Below are positions 13,612 to 24,119 of a DNA stretch of 64,000 nucleotides, one piece after another. Each line of letters starts with the position of its first letter. Positions within the stretch are counted from its first letter, which is position 1. The stretch is from Mycoplana dimorpha. Its GTDB lineage: Bacteria; Pseudomonadota; Alphaproteobacteria; Rhizobiales; Rhizobiaceae. Under the pieces are notes generated by a model. That model was not told the origin of the DNA. It did no database searches and saw only the letters and a list, made by a program, of their open reading frames with translations. Made by a program: the position numbers and the translations under genes. The DNA lies in NCBI RefSeq assembly GCF_003046475.1, contig NZ_PZZZ01000005.1, positions 62,001 to 126,000 on the forward strand, read 5' to 3'.

Positions 13612-15375
13612 TTGGCGAACAAAAAACCTACATCTGCTCTGTCGCGCAACGAAACATTCCAACTAACCAAGCGCCTGATCGTCGAGTACGGCCTCGAACA
13701 TCGGAAAAAGTTCTTTCTCGCGATCTTTTGCATGGTGCTCGTCGGGCTGGCCACCAGTTCGGTCGCGTGGCTGAGCAAGTCGATGGTCAACAGCATCTTC
13801 GTGGACGGGGACCGCGCAGCCGTGTGGGCCGTCGGTGGCGCCATCATGCTGGCCTTCATCGTCAAGGGCATTGCCGGCTACGGCCAGACCGTCCTGATGG
13901 GCACGATCGGCTGCGCGTTGATCGCCAGGCTGCAGCAGGCCCAGTTTCACAAGCTGATACGGCTGCGTCTGATGGACTACACCGCGCATCCGGGCGGCGC
14001 GGTGTCCCGCGTCATTCACTCCGCCCGCAACGCCCGTAATGCCATCGTCCTTGTTACGACCAATCTCGCGCGCGACCTGATGACGGTGATCGCGCTGCTC
14101 GCCGTGATGATCGTCCAGGATCCGGTCATGAGCCTGTTCGCGTTCGCGATTGCGCCCGTCATCGTGTGGGGGGTGTCGCGAATCATCCGCGAAACGAAGA
14201 ACCTGTCGCAGGCCGAAGCCGACATGGTTGCCGGGCTGAACGTCGTCGGCGTCGAAGCGCTTCAGGGTGTCCGCGTGGTCAAGGCCTTCAACCTTGAACC
14301 GGTAATGGACAAGCGCATCACCGGCGCGATCGTGAAGATGGAGCGGCGACAGGGCAAGCTCATCCGGGTTTCGTCCCTGACCAGCCCGCTGTTCGATATC
14401 CTGGCCGGCCTGACCATCGGTTTCTTCATCTTTTACGCCGGCTGGCAAACCATCAATAACGGCAAGACACCCGGCGAATTCATGGCCTTCATCACGGCCT
14501 TCCTGCTTGCCTATGACCCGGCCAAGCGGCTTGGAAACCTGAACGTGCAGCTTCAGCGGGAGCTTGTCGGGGTCAAGCGCGCCTTCAATCTGATCGATCA
14601 TGGCAAACTGGAGGTCTCAGAGGGCACCGGGCAATTGGTGGCCAACGCCGGCGCGCTGGAGTTTCAGGACGTCAGCTTCTCCTACAAGGCCGGCGTCCCG
14701 ACGATCAGCAACGTGTCATTCTCGGTGACGCCGGGCGAGCGCATTGCCATCGTCGGCCGATCCGGAGCTGGCAAGTCCACGATCATCAATCTGATCATGG
14801 GCATGTATCACCCCTCTCACGGCAGCATCCTGATCGATGGCACGGACATCAGCACCGTGACGCTGCAGTCGTTGCGCGATTCGGTTTCCTATGTGGCGCA
14901 GGACACGTTCCTCTTTTCAGGGTCGATCCGGGAAAACGTCGCCTTCGGGCAGGCGTCGGCGACCGAGGAGGACATATTGGCGGCGCTCGAAGCGGCCCAG
15001 GCGCTGGATTTCGTCCTCAAGCTGCCCCACGGGCTGGAGACCGACGTTGGCAACAACGGCGCCAATCTTTCCGGCGGCCAGCGCCAGCGGATCTCCATTG
15101 CCCGTGCTTTCCTGAAGAATGCCCCGATCCTGTTGCTGGACGAAGCGACTTCCGCCCTGGACGGCGATACCGAGAAGCAACTGCAGGCCGCGCTCGAGAA
15201 ACTGAGCGCAAACAAGACGACGATAACGGTCGCTCACCGGCTCTCCACCATCCTCAGTGCCAAGAAGGTCATCGTCGTGGAAGCCGGGCGGATCGTGGCG
15301 GTCGGAACGCATGAGACGTTGCAGCGCGAAAGCGACGTCTACAGAAGCCTGTTTGCCGCACACGAAATCGTCTGA
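13612..15375 (+). CDS. ABC exporter half-transporter, MsbA/lipid-exporter-like
   Basis: A 587-residue fused membrane-ATPase subunit that should work as a homodimer. The N-terminal part has about six helices (FLAIFCMVLVGLATSSVAWL, AVGGAIMLAFIVKGIAGY, LLAVMIVQDPVMSLFAFA and others). The ATPase has Walker A GRSGAGKST, Q-loop VSYVAQDTFLF, signature LSGGQRQR, Walker B ILLLDEATSALD and H-loop AHRLS. It is of the MsbA/multidrug type; substrate unknown. No ATG gives the first helix, so the TTG at 13612 is chosen, although its ribosome-binding site is poor. No operon partner. Confidence 0.85.
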   Translation: MANKKPTSALSRNETFQLTKRLIVEYGLEHRKKFFLAIFCMVLVGLATSSVAWLSKSMVNSIFVDGDRAAVWAVGGAIMLAFIVKGIAGYGQTVLMGTIGCALIARLQQAQFHKLIRLRLMDYTAHPGGAVSRVIHSARNARNAIVLVTTNLARDLMTVIALLAVMIVQDPVMSLFAFAIAPVIVWGVSRIIRETKNLSQAEADMVAGLNVVGVEALQGVRVVKAFNLEPVMDKRITGAIVKMERRQGKLIRVSSLTSPLFDILAGLTIGFFIFYAGWQTINNGKTPGEFMAFITAFLLAYDPAKRLGNLNVQLQRELVGVKRAFNLIDHGKLEVSEGTGQLVANAGALEFQDVSFSYKAGVPTISNVSFSVTPGERIAIVGRSGAGKSTIINLIMGMYHPSHGSILIDGTDISTVTLQSLRDSVSYVAQDTFLFSGSIRENVAFGQASATEEDILAALEAAQALDFVLKLPHGLETDVGNNGANLSGGQRQRISIARAFLKNAPILLLDEATSALDGDTEKQLQAALEKLSANKTTITVAHRLSTILSAKKVIVVEAGRIVAVGTHETLQRESDVYRSLFAAHEIV

Positions 15376-15561
15376 GCAAGGATAGCCCGGCACCGGCGGG
15401 TGAAGGGTCGCCACCCCGGCGAGCTTGTGATTGCGCCGATCGGCCGACCGCAGCGTTCCGCTTCGCTGGATGTCTCCGCAGGGGCGATGAGCGGTTGTCG
15501 AACCCGGCCGCTCGGGTTACTCTAGCGCCGCTCGTCACGGTATCAGGCCGGAGTAGCGCGC

Positions 15562-16230
15562 ATGCACGTCAAGGACGTAATGACGACACGGGTCGTGCGC
15601 ATATCGCCTGACAACAGCGTCAGACAGGCAGCCCGTATGATGTTCGACAATAATGTCAGCGGCGTTCCGGTCGTCGACGACCAGGGGCAGCTGGTCGGCA
15701 TTATCAGCGAGGGCGACCTGATCCGGCGGACGGAACTGTGCAGCGGGACCCCGTCGCCAGCCGACACCGGGCTCGCTCCTGACGAAATCGCGGCAGCCTA
15801 TGTGAAGCGGTGCTCCTGGCGGGTGGGCGACGCGATGACGCCCGACCCCGTCAGCATCGATGAGGATGCGTCGGTGACGCGGGCTGCGCGGATCATGCAC
15901 GAGCGCGGCATCAAGCGCCTTCCCGTTTTGCGCAACGGCGAACTGGTCGGCATCATCAGTCGCTGGGATCTTCTCCAGGCCGTCCTCTCGGCACGACAGG
16001 ACGACCTGCCGGCCGGCGACGACGCGATCCGCCGCAGCGTTCTTGCCCGGCTCGGCGACAACACCGGGCTGGAAGGCCTCAATGTCACGGCCACCGTCAG
16101 CGACGGGATCGTGCACCTTTGGGGAAATGTCGAGACGGCCGGTTGCCGGAGGGCCGCGCGCCTGCTGGCCGAGAACGTGCGCGGCGTCAGGGGCGTGGTC
16201 GAGCACTTCCCCGATCCCTATCCGCGATAG
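15562..16230 (+). CDS. CBS-pair protein with C-terminal BON domain
   Basis: A 222-residue soluble protein. Residues 1-150 hold two CBS motifs ([39 protein letters not shown], then [17 protein letters not shown] and [18 protein letters not shown]). Residues 155-222 match a BON domain ([45 protein letters not shown]). The CBS-BON architecture is common in alphaproteobacteria, and the role is probably sensing of adenylate charge. It lies 55 nt upstream of the alcohol dehydrogenase gene and the phosphoketolase module on the same strand, suggesting energy-linked control there. Confidence 0.88.
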   Translation: MHVKDVMTTRVVRISPDNSVRQAARMMFDNNVSGVPVVDDQGQLVGIISEGDLIRRTELCSGTPSPADTGLAPDEIAAAYVKRCSWRVGDAMTPDPVSIDEDASVTRAARIMHERGIKRLPVLRNGELVGIISRWDLLQAVLSARQDDLPAGDDAIRRSVLARLGDNTGLEGLNVTATVSDGIVHLWGNVETAGCRRAARLLAENVRGVRGVVEHFPDPYPR

Positions 16231-16285
16231 CCGCCCCATGGGGGCGCGACCGCATGAGGTCGCCGATCATGGGAGGAGGATCAAG

Positions 16286-17314
16286 ATGGCACAGACGATG
16301 AAGGCGGCGGTCGTTCGACGGTTCCGCACGCCGCTCGTGATCGAGGAGATGCCGGTTCCGACCCCCGCGGCCGGCGAGATACTCGTAAAATATGAAGCGA
16401 CCGGTGTGTGCCACACCGATCTGCACGCGGCAAACGGCGATTGGCCGGTAAAGCCGAGCCCGCCGTTCATCCCGGGCCACGAGGGCGTCGGGTTCGTCGC
16501 CGCCGTCGGCGCGGGCGTGAAGCGCGTCAAGGAAGGGGACCGGGTCGGCGTGCCATGGCTGCACACCGCCTGCGGCTACTGCCCTTACTGCCGCACCGGC
16601 TGGGAGACGCTGTGCGCGTCGCAATCCAATACCGGATATTCGGTGAACGGCACGTTCGCCGAATACGGCCTGGCCGATCCCGATTTCGTCGGCATGCTTC
16701 CCGACCAGCTGGAATTCGGACCTGCCGCTCCGGTTCTCTGCGCCGGCGTCACCGTGTACAAGGGCCTGAAGGAGACGGAAGTCCGCCCCGGCGAATGGGT
16801 TGCGATCTCGGGCGTCGGCGGGCTGGGGCACATGGCGGTGCAGTATGCCAAGGCCATGGGCATGAACGTCGTCGCCGCCGACATATTCGACGACAAGCTG
16901 GCGCTGGCAAAACAACTCGGCGCTGACGTCACGGTCAATGGCACGGCAGACGATGCCGTAGCCCAGGTCCAGAAGGCCACGAGCGGCGGCGTCCATGGCG
17001 CGCTGGTGACGGCGGTTTCTCCCGCAGCCATGGAGCAGGCCTACGGGTTCATGCGGTCGAAGGGCACGATGGTGCTTGTCGGCCTGCCTCCCGGAAGGAT
17101 TGCCCTGCCGGTGTTCGAAACGGTCCTGAAACGCCTGACGGTGCGCGGGTCGATCGTGGGAACCCGCCAGGACCTCGAGGAATCCCTGCAGTTCGCTGCG
17201 GAAGGCAAGGTCGCCTCGCATTTTTCCTGGGAAGCCCTCGAGAGCATCAACGATATCTTCCGCCGCATGGAAGAGGGAAAGATCGACGGCCGCATCGTCA
17301 TGCGGCTGCACTGA
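16286..17314 (+). CDS. adhP: zinc-dependent alcohol dehydrogenase, AdhP type
   Basis: A 342-residue medium-chain dehydrogenase that interconverts primary alcohols and aldehydes with NAD. The catalytic zinc site is visible in GVCHTDLH and GHEGVGF, the four structural-zinc cysteines in [15 protein letters not shown], and the nucleotide site in [26 protein letters not shown] precedes the ATG at 16286. It stands 68 nt before phosphoketolase, so it could regenerate NAD by reducing acetaldehyde, or oxidise ethanol; the sequence does not decide the direction. Confidence 0.92.
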   Translation: MAQTMKAAVVRRFRTPLVIEEMPVPTPAAGEILVKYEATGVCHTDLHAANGDWPVKPSPPFIPGHEGVGFVAAVGAGVKRVKEGDRVGVPWLHTACGYCPYCRTGWETLCASQSNTGYSVNGTFAEYGLADPDFVGMLPDQLEFGPAAPVLCAGVTVYKGLKETEVRPGEWVAISGVGGLGHMAVQYAKAMGMNVVAADIFDDKLALAKQLGADVTVNGTADDAVAQVQKATSGGVHGALVTAVSPAAMEQAYGFMRSKGTMVLVGLPPGRIALPVFETVLKRLTVRGSIVGTRQDLEESLQFAAEGKVASHFSWEALESINDIFRRMEEGKIDGRIVMRLH

Positions 17315-17382
17315 TGCACGGCTGCCGAGCAGTTGGCGGCCTGGAGCGGATTTTAAAAATTCATCGTGTTCGGGAGGCTGAG

Positions 17383-19845
17383 ATGGTTTCACTCAAGACG
17401 GCAGCAGTGGCCGGAGCGGTGGCGGACGAAGCGGGGGCGGCAACCGGGCCGTCGCCGGACGAGCTTCGGCTGCTGGACGCCTATTGGCGGGCCTCCAACT
17501 ATCTCTCCGTCGGGCAGATCTACCTGCTCGACAACCCGCTCCTGCGCGAGCCGTTGAAGCGGGAGCACATCAAGCCGCGCCTGCTCGGCCACTGGGGAAC
17601 GTCGCCGGGGCTCAACATGCTCTACGTCCACCTCAACCGGGTGATCAAGCGCGACGACCTGAACATGATCTACGTGATCGGCCCCGGCCACGGCGGGCCG
17701 TCATTGGTCGCCCATGCCTATCTGGAGGGCACCTACAGCGAGTTCTATCCGAACATCAGCCAGGACGCCGAGGGCATGCAGCGGCTGTTCAAGCAGTTCA
17801 GCTTTCCCGGCGGCATTCCAAGCCATGTCGCGCCGGAGACGCCCGGCAGCATCCACGAGGGCGGCGAGCTCGGATATGCGCTGAGCCACGCCTATGGCGC
17901 GGCGTTCGACAATCCGGACCTGATCGTCGCCTGCGTCGTCGGCGACGGCGAGGCGGAGACCGGGCCGCTTGCGACCGGCTGGCATGGCAACAAGTTCCTG
18001 AACCCGGCCCGCGACGGCTGCGTGCTGCCGATCCTGCACCTGAACGGCTACAAGATCGCCAACCCGTGCTACCTCGCCCGCATTCCGAGGGACGAGCTGC
18101 AGAAGTACCTCGAAGGCATGGGTTACAAGCCCTACTTCGTCGAAGGCCATGAGCCCGAAGAGGTGCACCGGGAACTGGCCGAGGCGCTGGACACCATCGT
18201 CGCCGAAATCAAGGACATCTGGGCCGAGGCCCGCCAGAACGGCAACCTCAAGCGCCCGGCATGGCCGATGATCGTCTTCCGCACGCCGAAGGGCTGGACA
18301 TGCCCTGCGGAGATCGACGGCAAGAAATGCGAGGACTACTGGCGCTCCCACCAGGTGCCGATGGGCGACATGGACAAGCCCGAACACATCCACATCCTCG
18401 AACAGTGGATGAAGAGCTATCGCCCCGAGGAACTCTTCGACGAAAACGGCAGGCTCAGGCCGGAACTGGCGGCGCTGGCGCCGACCGGGCGCCGCCGCAT
18501 GAGCGACAATCCCCATGCAAATGGCGGGGTGCTGCTGCGCGACCTCAAGATGCCGGACTTTCGCGACTACGGGGTGGAGGTCCCAAGCCCCGGCGCGACG
18601 ACGGCGGAGTCTGCCCGGGTGATGGGAAAATTCCTGCGCGACGTGATGAAGGAAAACCTCGGCGACAAGAACTTCCGGCTGTTCAGCCCCGACGAGAACA
18701 ACTCCAACCGCTGGCAGGACGTGCTCGAGGTGACGAACCGCTGCTACATGGCGGAGATCTATCCCGAGGACGATCACCTCTCGCCGGATGGCCGCATCAT
18801 GGAGGTGCTCAGCGAGCATCAATGCCAGGGCTGGCTGGAGGGATACCTGCTGACCGGACGCCACGGCTTCTTCTCCTGCTACGAAGCCTTCATCCACATC
18901 ATCGATTCGATGTTCAACCAGCACGCCAAGTGGCTGAAGGTGTGCAACGAGATCCACTGGCGCCGGCCGATCGCCTCGCTGAACTACTTCCTCAGCTCGC
19001 ATGTCTGGCGGCAGGACCACAACGGCTTCAGCCACCAGGACCCAGGCTTCATCGACCACGTCGTCAACAAGAAGGCCGAGGTGGTTCGCGTCTACCTGCC
19101 GCCGGACGCAAACACGCTGCTGTCGGTCACCGACCACTGCCTGCGCAGCCGCAACTACGTCAACGTCGTCGTCGCCGGCAAGCAGCCGGCGCCGCAGTGG
19201 CTGACGATGTCCGAGGCTGTCCGGCACTGCGCCATGGGGCTCGGCATCTGGGAGTGGGCCAGCAGCGACCGGGGCAGCGAGCCGGATGTGGTGATGGCCT
19301 GCTGCGGCGACGTTCCCACGCTCGAGACGCTGGCGGCGGTGCAGCTTTTGCGCGAACACCTGCCGGACCTCAAGGTGCGGGTAATCAACGTGGTGAACCT
19401 GATGAAGCTGCAGCCGGCGAGCGAACACCCGCACGGCCTGTCGGACCGCGACTTCGATGCGCTGTTTACCCGGGACAAGCCGATCATCTTCGCCTTCCAT
19501 GGCTATCCCTGGCTTATCCACCGGCTGACCTATCGCCGGACCAACCACAAGAACCTGCATGTCCGGGGCTACAAGGAGGAGGGCACGACCACGACGCCGT
19601 TCGACATGGTGGTGTTGAACGACCTAGACCGGTTCCACCTGGTCGGCGACGTCATCGATCGCCTGCCGCAGCTCGGAGCCCGCGCCGCCTACTTCAAGCA
19701 GGCGATCCAGGCCAAGCTGATCGAGCATCGCCAGTACATCGAGGAGCATGGCGACGACATGCCATCGATCAGCGGCTGGAAATGGGGCGTCAGGGGTACC
19801 GACGCAGGGAAGGGGGCGACGTCGACGGAAGGCGACAATGCCTAG
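17383..19845 (+). CDS. xfp: phosphoketolase (xylulose-5-P / fructose-6-P)
   Basis: An 820-residue thiamine-diphosphate enzyme that splits xylulose 5-phosphate (often also fructose 6-phosphate) with phosphate into acetyl phosphate and a shorter sugar phosphate. Family marks include [18 protein letters not shown], the ThDP-binding [19 protein letters not shown] and the pyrimidine-domain [10 protein letters not shown]. The length is the usual about 800. CGGGAGG precedes the ATG at 17383. A phosphate acyltransferase gene and ackA follow, so acetyl phosphate made here can yield ATP and acetate, or acetyl-CoA. Confidence 0.95.
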   Translation: MVSLKTAAVAGAVADEAGAATGPSPDELRLLDAYWRASNYLSVGQIYLLDNPLLREPLKREHIKPRLLGHWGTSPGLNMLYVHLNRVIKRDDLNMIYVIGPGHGGPSLVAHAYLEGTYSEFYPNISQDAEGMQRLFKQFSFPGGIPSHVAPETPGSIHEGGELGYALSHAYGAAFDNPDLIVACVVGDGEAETGPLATGWHGNKFLNPARDGCVLPILHLNGYKIANPCYLARIPRDELQKYLEGMGYKPYFVEGHEPEEVHRELAEALDTIVAEIKDIWAEARQNGNLKRPAWPMIVFRTPKGWTCPAEIDGKKCEDYWRSHQVPMGDMDKPEHIHILEQWMKSYRPEELFDENGRLRPELAALAPTGRRRMSDNPHANGGVLLRDLKMPDFRDYGVEVPSPGATTAESARVMGKFLRDVMKENLGDKNFRLFSPDENNSNRWQDVLEVTNRCYMAEIYPEDDHLSPDGRIMEVLSEHQCQGWLEGYLLTGRHGFFSCYEAFIHIIDSMFNQHAKWLKVCNEIHWRRPIASLNYFLSSHVWRQDHNGFSHQDPGFIDHVVNKKAEVVRVYLPPDANTLLSVTDHCLRSRNYVNVVVAGKQPAPQWLTMSEAVRHCAMGLGIWEWASSDRGSEPDVVMACCGDVPTLETLAAVQLLREHLPDLKVRVINVVNLMKLQPASEHPHGLSDRDFDALFTRDKPIIFAFHGYPWLIHRLTYRRTNHKNLHVRGYKEEGTTTTPFDMVVLNDLDRFHLVGDVIDRLPQLGARAAYFKQAIQAKLIEHRQYIEEHGDDMPSISGWKWGVRGTDAGKGATSTEGDNA

Positions 19846-20035
19846 GCGCTGAGCCCAAGCCTGCAAACCGTGTACGCACCGATCGAGGGATCCATCGGAT
19901 GGTCCGAACGAATGGCAGAGTTGCAGGCGCCATGCACCGCGACGCCATTGCACCGACAGCGGCGCAACGGCGTTGCGGAACGCCGCTTGCGGGCGGCGCT
20001 CGCAACCAGGCTGTCAAACTGATGGTCGGCCGGCC

Positions 20036-21361
20036 ATGACGGAACTGCTGTCGACGGACCCCGAACTGAAGCGGATGCCGACCGACCTGGATTTCGCCCG
20101 CCTCCAGTTCACGACGGTGCTGTACTACCTGAATTGCACCAATCCGGACAACGGGCTGGTTCGCGACAAGACCGATCCGGAGGCGCCCGCCAGCATCGCC
20201 GCGATCGGCATGGCTCTGGCGACGATCCCGGTGCTGGTGGAACGCGGCGTCATCATCCGCAAGTTCGCGGGGAAGATCGCACGTCGGCGGCTGGAGTCTC
20301 TGCTGGAGTACCCGCAGGGACCTGAACCGGACGCCTCCGGCTACAAGGGCTTCTTCTATCATTTCCTCGACATCGAAACCGGCCGCCGCGTCTGGGACTG
20401 CGAACTGTCGACGATCGACTCGGCGTTTCTTTTCGCCGGCGCGCTGACGGTTGCGGCCTACTTTGACGGCGATACCCTGGAAGAGGTCGAGATCCGCCGT
20501 CTCGCCAACGCCCTTTACGAACGGGCGGACTGGAACTGGGCCTGTGACTACGGGCCGACGCTGACCCATGGGTGGCGGCCGGAAAGCGGCTTCATCCCCT
20601 ACCGCTGGCGGGGCTATGACGAGGGGCTGCTGCTCTACATCCTCGGCCTCGGATCGCCGACGCATCCGCTGCCGCCGGAGGCCTATGCCGCCTACACCGA
20701 GAGCTATGAATGGCGAAACCTCTACGGTCGCGAACTGCTCTACTCGGGCCCGCTGTTCACGCATCAGCTGTCGCACTTGTGGATCGACTTTCGCGGCATC
20801 CGCGACGCGTTCATGCGGGAACATGACAGCGACTATTTCCGCAACAGCCGGCACGCGACGTTCGTGCAGCAGGAATACGCGATCCGCAATCCGCTCAACT
20901 TCGTCGGCTACGGCGAACACTGCTGGGGGTTCACCGCCAGCGACGGGCCGGGCTGGACAACGCGACGCATCGGCGGCGTCGACCGGCAATTCTTCGACTA
21001 CATCGCCCGCGGCGCCCCGTTCGGGCCCGACGACGGAACGGTCTCGCCCTGGGCGGTCATCGCCTCGCTGCCGTTCGCGCCGGAGATCGTCATCCCGACC
21101 GTCTGGAACTTCGCGCGCATGAAGCTCGGCATGACCCGGCTCTACGGCTTCAAGCCGTCGTTCAACCAGACCTACGCCGTGGAAGGCAATCCGACCGGCT
21201 GGTGGGTCAGTCCGTATCACTTCGGCATTGACCAGGGTCCGGTTGTGCTGATGATCGAAAACTACAGGAGCGGCCTGCTGTGGAACATTATGCGGCGCTG
21301 CAAGCCGATCGTCGTCGGTTTGACACGCGCCGGGTTCTCGGGTGGATGGCTGGGCGCATGA
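20036..21361 (+). CDS. PF10091 glucoamylase-like protein (GH144-like)
   Basis: A 441-residue (alpha/alpha)6-barrel type protein. Its second half, from about residue 190, carries the PF10091 pattern (GFIPYRWRGYDEGLLLYILGLGS, SGPLFTHQLSHLWIDFRG, WGFTASDGPG, VSPYHFGIDQGPVVLMIENYRSG). The family covers bacterial endo-beta-1,2-glucanases (GH144) and the GA-like part of cyclic glucan synthases. Rhizobiales make cyclic beta-1,2-glucans, so these are one possible substrate. No signal peptide is seen, so it is probably cytoplasmic. It lies between xfp and the acyltransferase gene; why it belongs with a phosphoketolase is unclear. Confidence 0.8.
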   Translation: MTELLSTDPELKRMPTDLDFARLQFTTVLYYLNCTNPDNGLVRDKTDPEAPASIAAIGMALATIPVLVERGVIIRKFAGKIARRRLESLLEYPQGPEPDASGYKGFFYHFLDIETGRRVWDCELSTIDSAFLFAGALTVAAYFDGDTLEEVEIRRLANALYERADWNWACDYGPTLTHGWRPESGFIPYRWRGYDEGLLLYILGLGSPTHPLPPEAYAAYTESYEWRNLYGRELLYSGPLFTHQLSHLWIDFRGIRDAFMREHDSDYFRNSRHATFVQQEYAIRNPLNFVGYGEHCWGFTASDGPGWTTRRIGGVDRQFFDYIARGAPFGPDDGTVSPWAVIASLPFAPEIVIPTVWNFARMKLGMTRLYGFKPSFNQTYAVEGNPTGWWVSPYHFGIDQGPVVLMIENYRSGLLWNIMRRCKPIVVGLTRAGFSGGWLGA

Positions 21362-21407
21362 CGGCGCCGCCGGTCAGGGCGCGCGGGCAGACGGGAAGGA
21401 CTTGCGC

Positions 21408-22370
21408 ATGACCGATTCAACGGGCGGGGCGACCGGCGCTCACGAGAAGTACGACCGGCTCATCGCCCGCGCCAAGCAGGTGCCCGCCGGCCGGACGATC
21501 GTCGTGCATCCCTGCGACGAGAGCTCGTTGCGCGGCGCGCTCGAGGCGGCCGAAGCGGGCCTGATCGTGCCGACGCTCGTCGGTCCGGCCCACAAGATCG
21601 AAGGCGTGGCGCGCAGACACGACCTCGACATCTCGGGCTGCGAGATCGTCGACGTGCCGCACAGCGACGCGGCCGCCGCCAGGGCGGTCGAGCTCATCCG
21701 CGAAGCGAAGGCAGACCTGTTGATGAAGGGCAGCCTCCACACCGACGAGCTGATGCACGCGGTCACGTCGTCGGCGACCGGATTGCGCACCGAACGACGC
21801 ATCAGCCACGTGTTCATCATGGACGTCCCGACCTATCCGGAACCGCTGTTCATCACCGATGCCGCGATCAACATCGCACCGGACCTCGACACCAAGCGGG
21901 ACATCATCCAGAACGCCATCGATCTCTTTACACAGGTCGGGCTCGGCACGCCGCGGGTGGCGATCCTCTCGGCCGTCGAAACCGTCAACTCGAAGATCCC
22001 TTCGACCATCGATGCCGCCGCCCTGTGCAAGATGGCCGAGCGCGGACAGATCACCGGAGGGCTCCTGGAGGGCCCGCTCGCCTTCGACATCGCCATCGAT
22101 CCCGAGGCGGCCCGGATCAAGGGGATCACCTCGCCGGTTGCGGGCCGCGCACAAATCCTCGGGGTGCCCAACCTGGAGGCCGGCAACATGCTCGCCAAGA
22201 ACCTGACCTTCCTGGCCAGGGCCGATGCGGCCGGCATCGTGCTCGGCGCCCGCGTCCCGATTATCCTGACGTCGCGGGCGGATTCGGTCCGCACCCGGCT
22301 TGCCTCCTGCGCGGTGGCCGTGCTCTTCGCCGACGCGCGCCGCCGTCTTTCAAGCATTCCAAAGGTGTGA
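21408..22370 (+). CDS. pta: phosphate acetyl/butyryltransferase family protein
   Basis: A 320-residue enzyme of the PTA/PTB family that exchanges acyl groups between phosphate and CoA. Typical features are GLIVPTLVGP, KADLLMKGSLHTDELMHAV, ITDAAINIAPDL and GGLLEGPLAFDIAID. It is the short form without the N-terminal regulatory domains of E. coli Pta. It lies 46 nt after the PF10091 gene and 6 nt before ackA, so the natural reading is conversion of acetyl phosphate to acetyl-CoA. Butyryl specificity cannot be excluded from sequence. Confidence 0.9.
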   Translation: MTDSTGGATGAHEKYDRLIARAKQVPAGRTIVVHPCDESSLRGALEAAEAGLIVPTLVGPAHKIEGVARRHDLDISGCEIVDVPHSDAAAARAVELIREAKADLLMKGSLHTDELMHAVTSSATGLRTERRISHVFIMDVPTYPEPLFITDAAINIAPDLDTKRDIIQNAIDLFTQVGLGTPRVAILSAVETVNSKIPSTIDAAALCKMAERGQITGGLLEGPLAFDIAIDPEAARIKGITSPVAGRAQILGVPNLEAGNMLAKNLTFLARADAAGIVLGARVPIILTSRADSVRTRLASCAVAVLFADARRRLSSIPKV

Positions 22371-22376
22371 TTGCCG

Positions 22377-23552
22377 ATGGATACCATCCTTGTCGTCAAT
22401 GCAGGGTCGTCGAGCCTGAAATTCGAGGTCTTCTCCGTTACGGATGACCTGAACAGCCTGCTTGAAGGGCAGATGGAGGGCATCGGCTCGGCGCCGCACC
22501 TGCGCATCAAGGACCGTGACGGCCGGGTGCTTGCGGAACACACCCATGCGTCGGCGGACGTCCCCGACCTCCCCTCGGCCATTCTTCGGGTGGGAGCATG
22601 GCTGCGGGACCAGCACGAGGGCGACCTGGTCGCCGTCGGCCACCGCGTCGTCCATGGCGGTCCGGACTATGACCGGCCGGTGCTCGTCAATGAGCAGATC
22701 GTCAGCGACCTGGAGCGCTACGTGCCGCTCGCTCCGCTGCACCAGCCGCACAACCTGACGGCGATCCGGGCGGTCATCGACCGCCGCCCCGACCTTCCGC
22801 AGGTCGCCTGCTTCGACACGTCCTTCCACCGGAACCACAGCCCGGTGACAAGCCATTACGCGATACCCGAGCACTTCTTTGCCGAAGGCGTGCGCCGCTA
22901 CGGGTTTCACGGTCTTTCCTATGAGTATGTGGCGGGCCGGCTCCGCGAGGTTGCGCCTTCAGTCGCCGGCGGAAAGCTGATCGTGGCGCATCTCGGCAAC
23001 GGCGCCTCGCTGTGCGCGATCTCCGGCGGCAGGAGCATCGAGAGCACGTTCGGCTTTACCGCGCTCGACGGCATACCGATGGGCGCGCGGTGCGGGCAGA
23101 TCGATCCCGGCGTCCTCCTTTACCTGCTGCAGCAGAAGGGAATGTCGGCGGATGAGGTGCAGGATCTGCTTTACAAGGAGTCCGGCCTGAAGGGTCTCTC
23201 CGGGGTGAGCAACGACGTCCGTGCGCTGCTTTCAAGCGAGGACCCGCGCGCCGCCTTCGCGCTGGAGCATTTCGTCCATCGCATCGGGCTGCATGCCGGG
23301 ATGCTCGCGGCCGCACTGGGCGGTCTGGACGCGTTCGTGTTTACGGCCGGGATCGGCGAAAACTCGCCCGACATGCGGGCCCGTGTTGCCGCAAGGCTGG
23401 AGTGGCTGGGAGCGAGGATCGACCCGGTGCGCAATGCCGCCGGCGCGCTCGACGTGGCCGCATCGGACAGCGCGGTGCGGCTCTACGTGGTTCCGACCGA
23501 CGAGGAGCTGATGATCGCGCGCCACACAATGGCGCTGCTGCGCGGCGGCTGA
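22377..23552 (+). CDS. ackA: acetate kinase
   Basis: A 391-residue acetokinase that makes ATP and acetate from ADP and acetyl phosphate. Seen are the N-terminal phosphate loop [49 protein letters not shown] and the C-terminal [10 protein letters not shown]. The ATG at 22377 follows the acyltransferase stop by 6 nt, with AAAGGTG upstream, so the two are coupled. It completes the energy-yielding end of the phosphoketolase route. Confidence 0.95.
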   Translation: MDTILVVNAGSSSLKFEVFSVTDDLNSLLEGQMEGIGSAPHLRIKDRDGRVLAEHTHASADVPDLPSAILRVGAWLRDQHEGDLVAVGHRVVHGGPDYDRPVLVNEQIVSDLERYVPLAPLHQPHNLTAIRAVIDRRPDLPQVACFDTSFHRNHSPVTSHYAIPEHFFAEGVRRYGFHGLSYEYVAGRLREVAPSVAGGKLIVAHLGNGASLCAISGGRSIESTFGFTALDGIPMGARCGQIDPGVLLYLLQQKGMSADEVQDLLYKESGLKGLSGVSNDVRALLSSEDPRAAFALEHFVHRIGLHAGMLAAALGGLDAFVFTAGIGENSPDMRARVAARLEWLGARIDPVRNAAGALDVAASDSAVRLYVVPTDEELMIARHTMALLRGG

Positions 23553-23731
23553 GCGCCTCTGGCGGTTCGAGCGAAAGCGGGCAGAGCCAGTGTCGGTGGA
23601 AAAAGGGCTGGTCGCCGGCAATGCCGACGACCAGTCTAACTCCTGGGCAATTCCAGGTATTTTGCGCTCGGGCGGGTCGCTGAAGGCTCCCTTGGTGGGG
23701 CAGCGCCGATGCGGCGAGCGTGGCGGTCGTC

Positions 23732-24091
23732 TTAGACGCCGGCCTCGACCATGGTGTAGATCTTGCGCGTCTTTTCGTGGATGGTCCATTCACCGCGCCA
23801 GCCGAGCGGCAGGACGAACATTTCGCCCGCGCCGATGTCGCGGCTCGTGCCGTCGCCGTTGTGCAGCGTCACGCGGCCGGTGAGGATATGGCAGATCTCC
23901 GACTGCTGACTGCGGTCGGCCGTGAAGCGGCCGGGCGTGCATTCCCAGACGCCGGTCTGCATCTTGCCGTCCGGGCTCTTCCACAACGAGACGGATGCCT
24001 CCTGCGGATCGCCGCCGATGGCGGTCGGCTTCGGTGCCGGGGCGCCGAGGTTCAAGCCGAGGAGGTCGCCGAAATTCTCAAAACTGATCAT
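23732..24091 (-). CDS. cupin-fold protein
   Basis: A 119-residue single cupin. The barrel strands TGVWECTPGRFTADRSQQSEICHILTG and GEMFVLPLGWRGEWTIHE (quoted in parts) are visible, but the metal motif is incomplete: only one His (ICHILTG) of the usual set is clear. It is the last gene of the polyamine-type operon, 28 nt after the FAD oxidase. Small cupins of this kind accompany polyamine or amine oxidation genes in many proteobacteria; their reaction is not established. AGGA lies 8 nt before the ATG at 24091. Confidence 0.8.
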   Translation of the reverse strand: MISFENFGDLLGLNLGAPAPKPTAIGGDPQEASVSLWKSPDGKMQTGVWECTPGRFTADRSQQSEICHILTGRVTLHNGDGTSRDIGAGEMFVLPLGWRGEWTIHEKTRKIYTMVEAGV

Positions 24092-24119
24092 GGATATATC
24101 CTGTCATTCAAAGTTTGGC

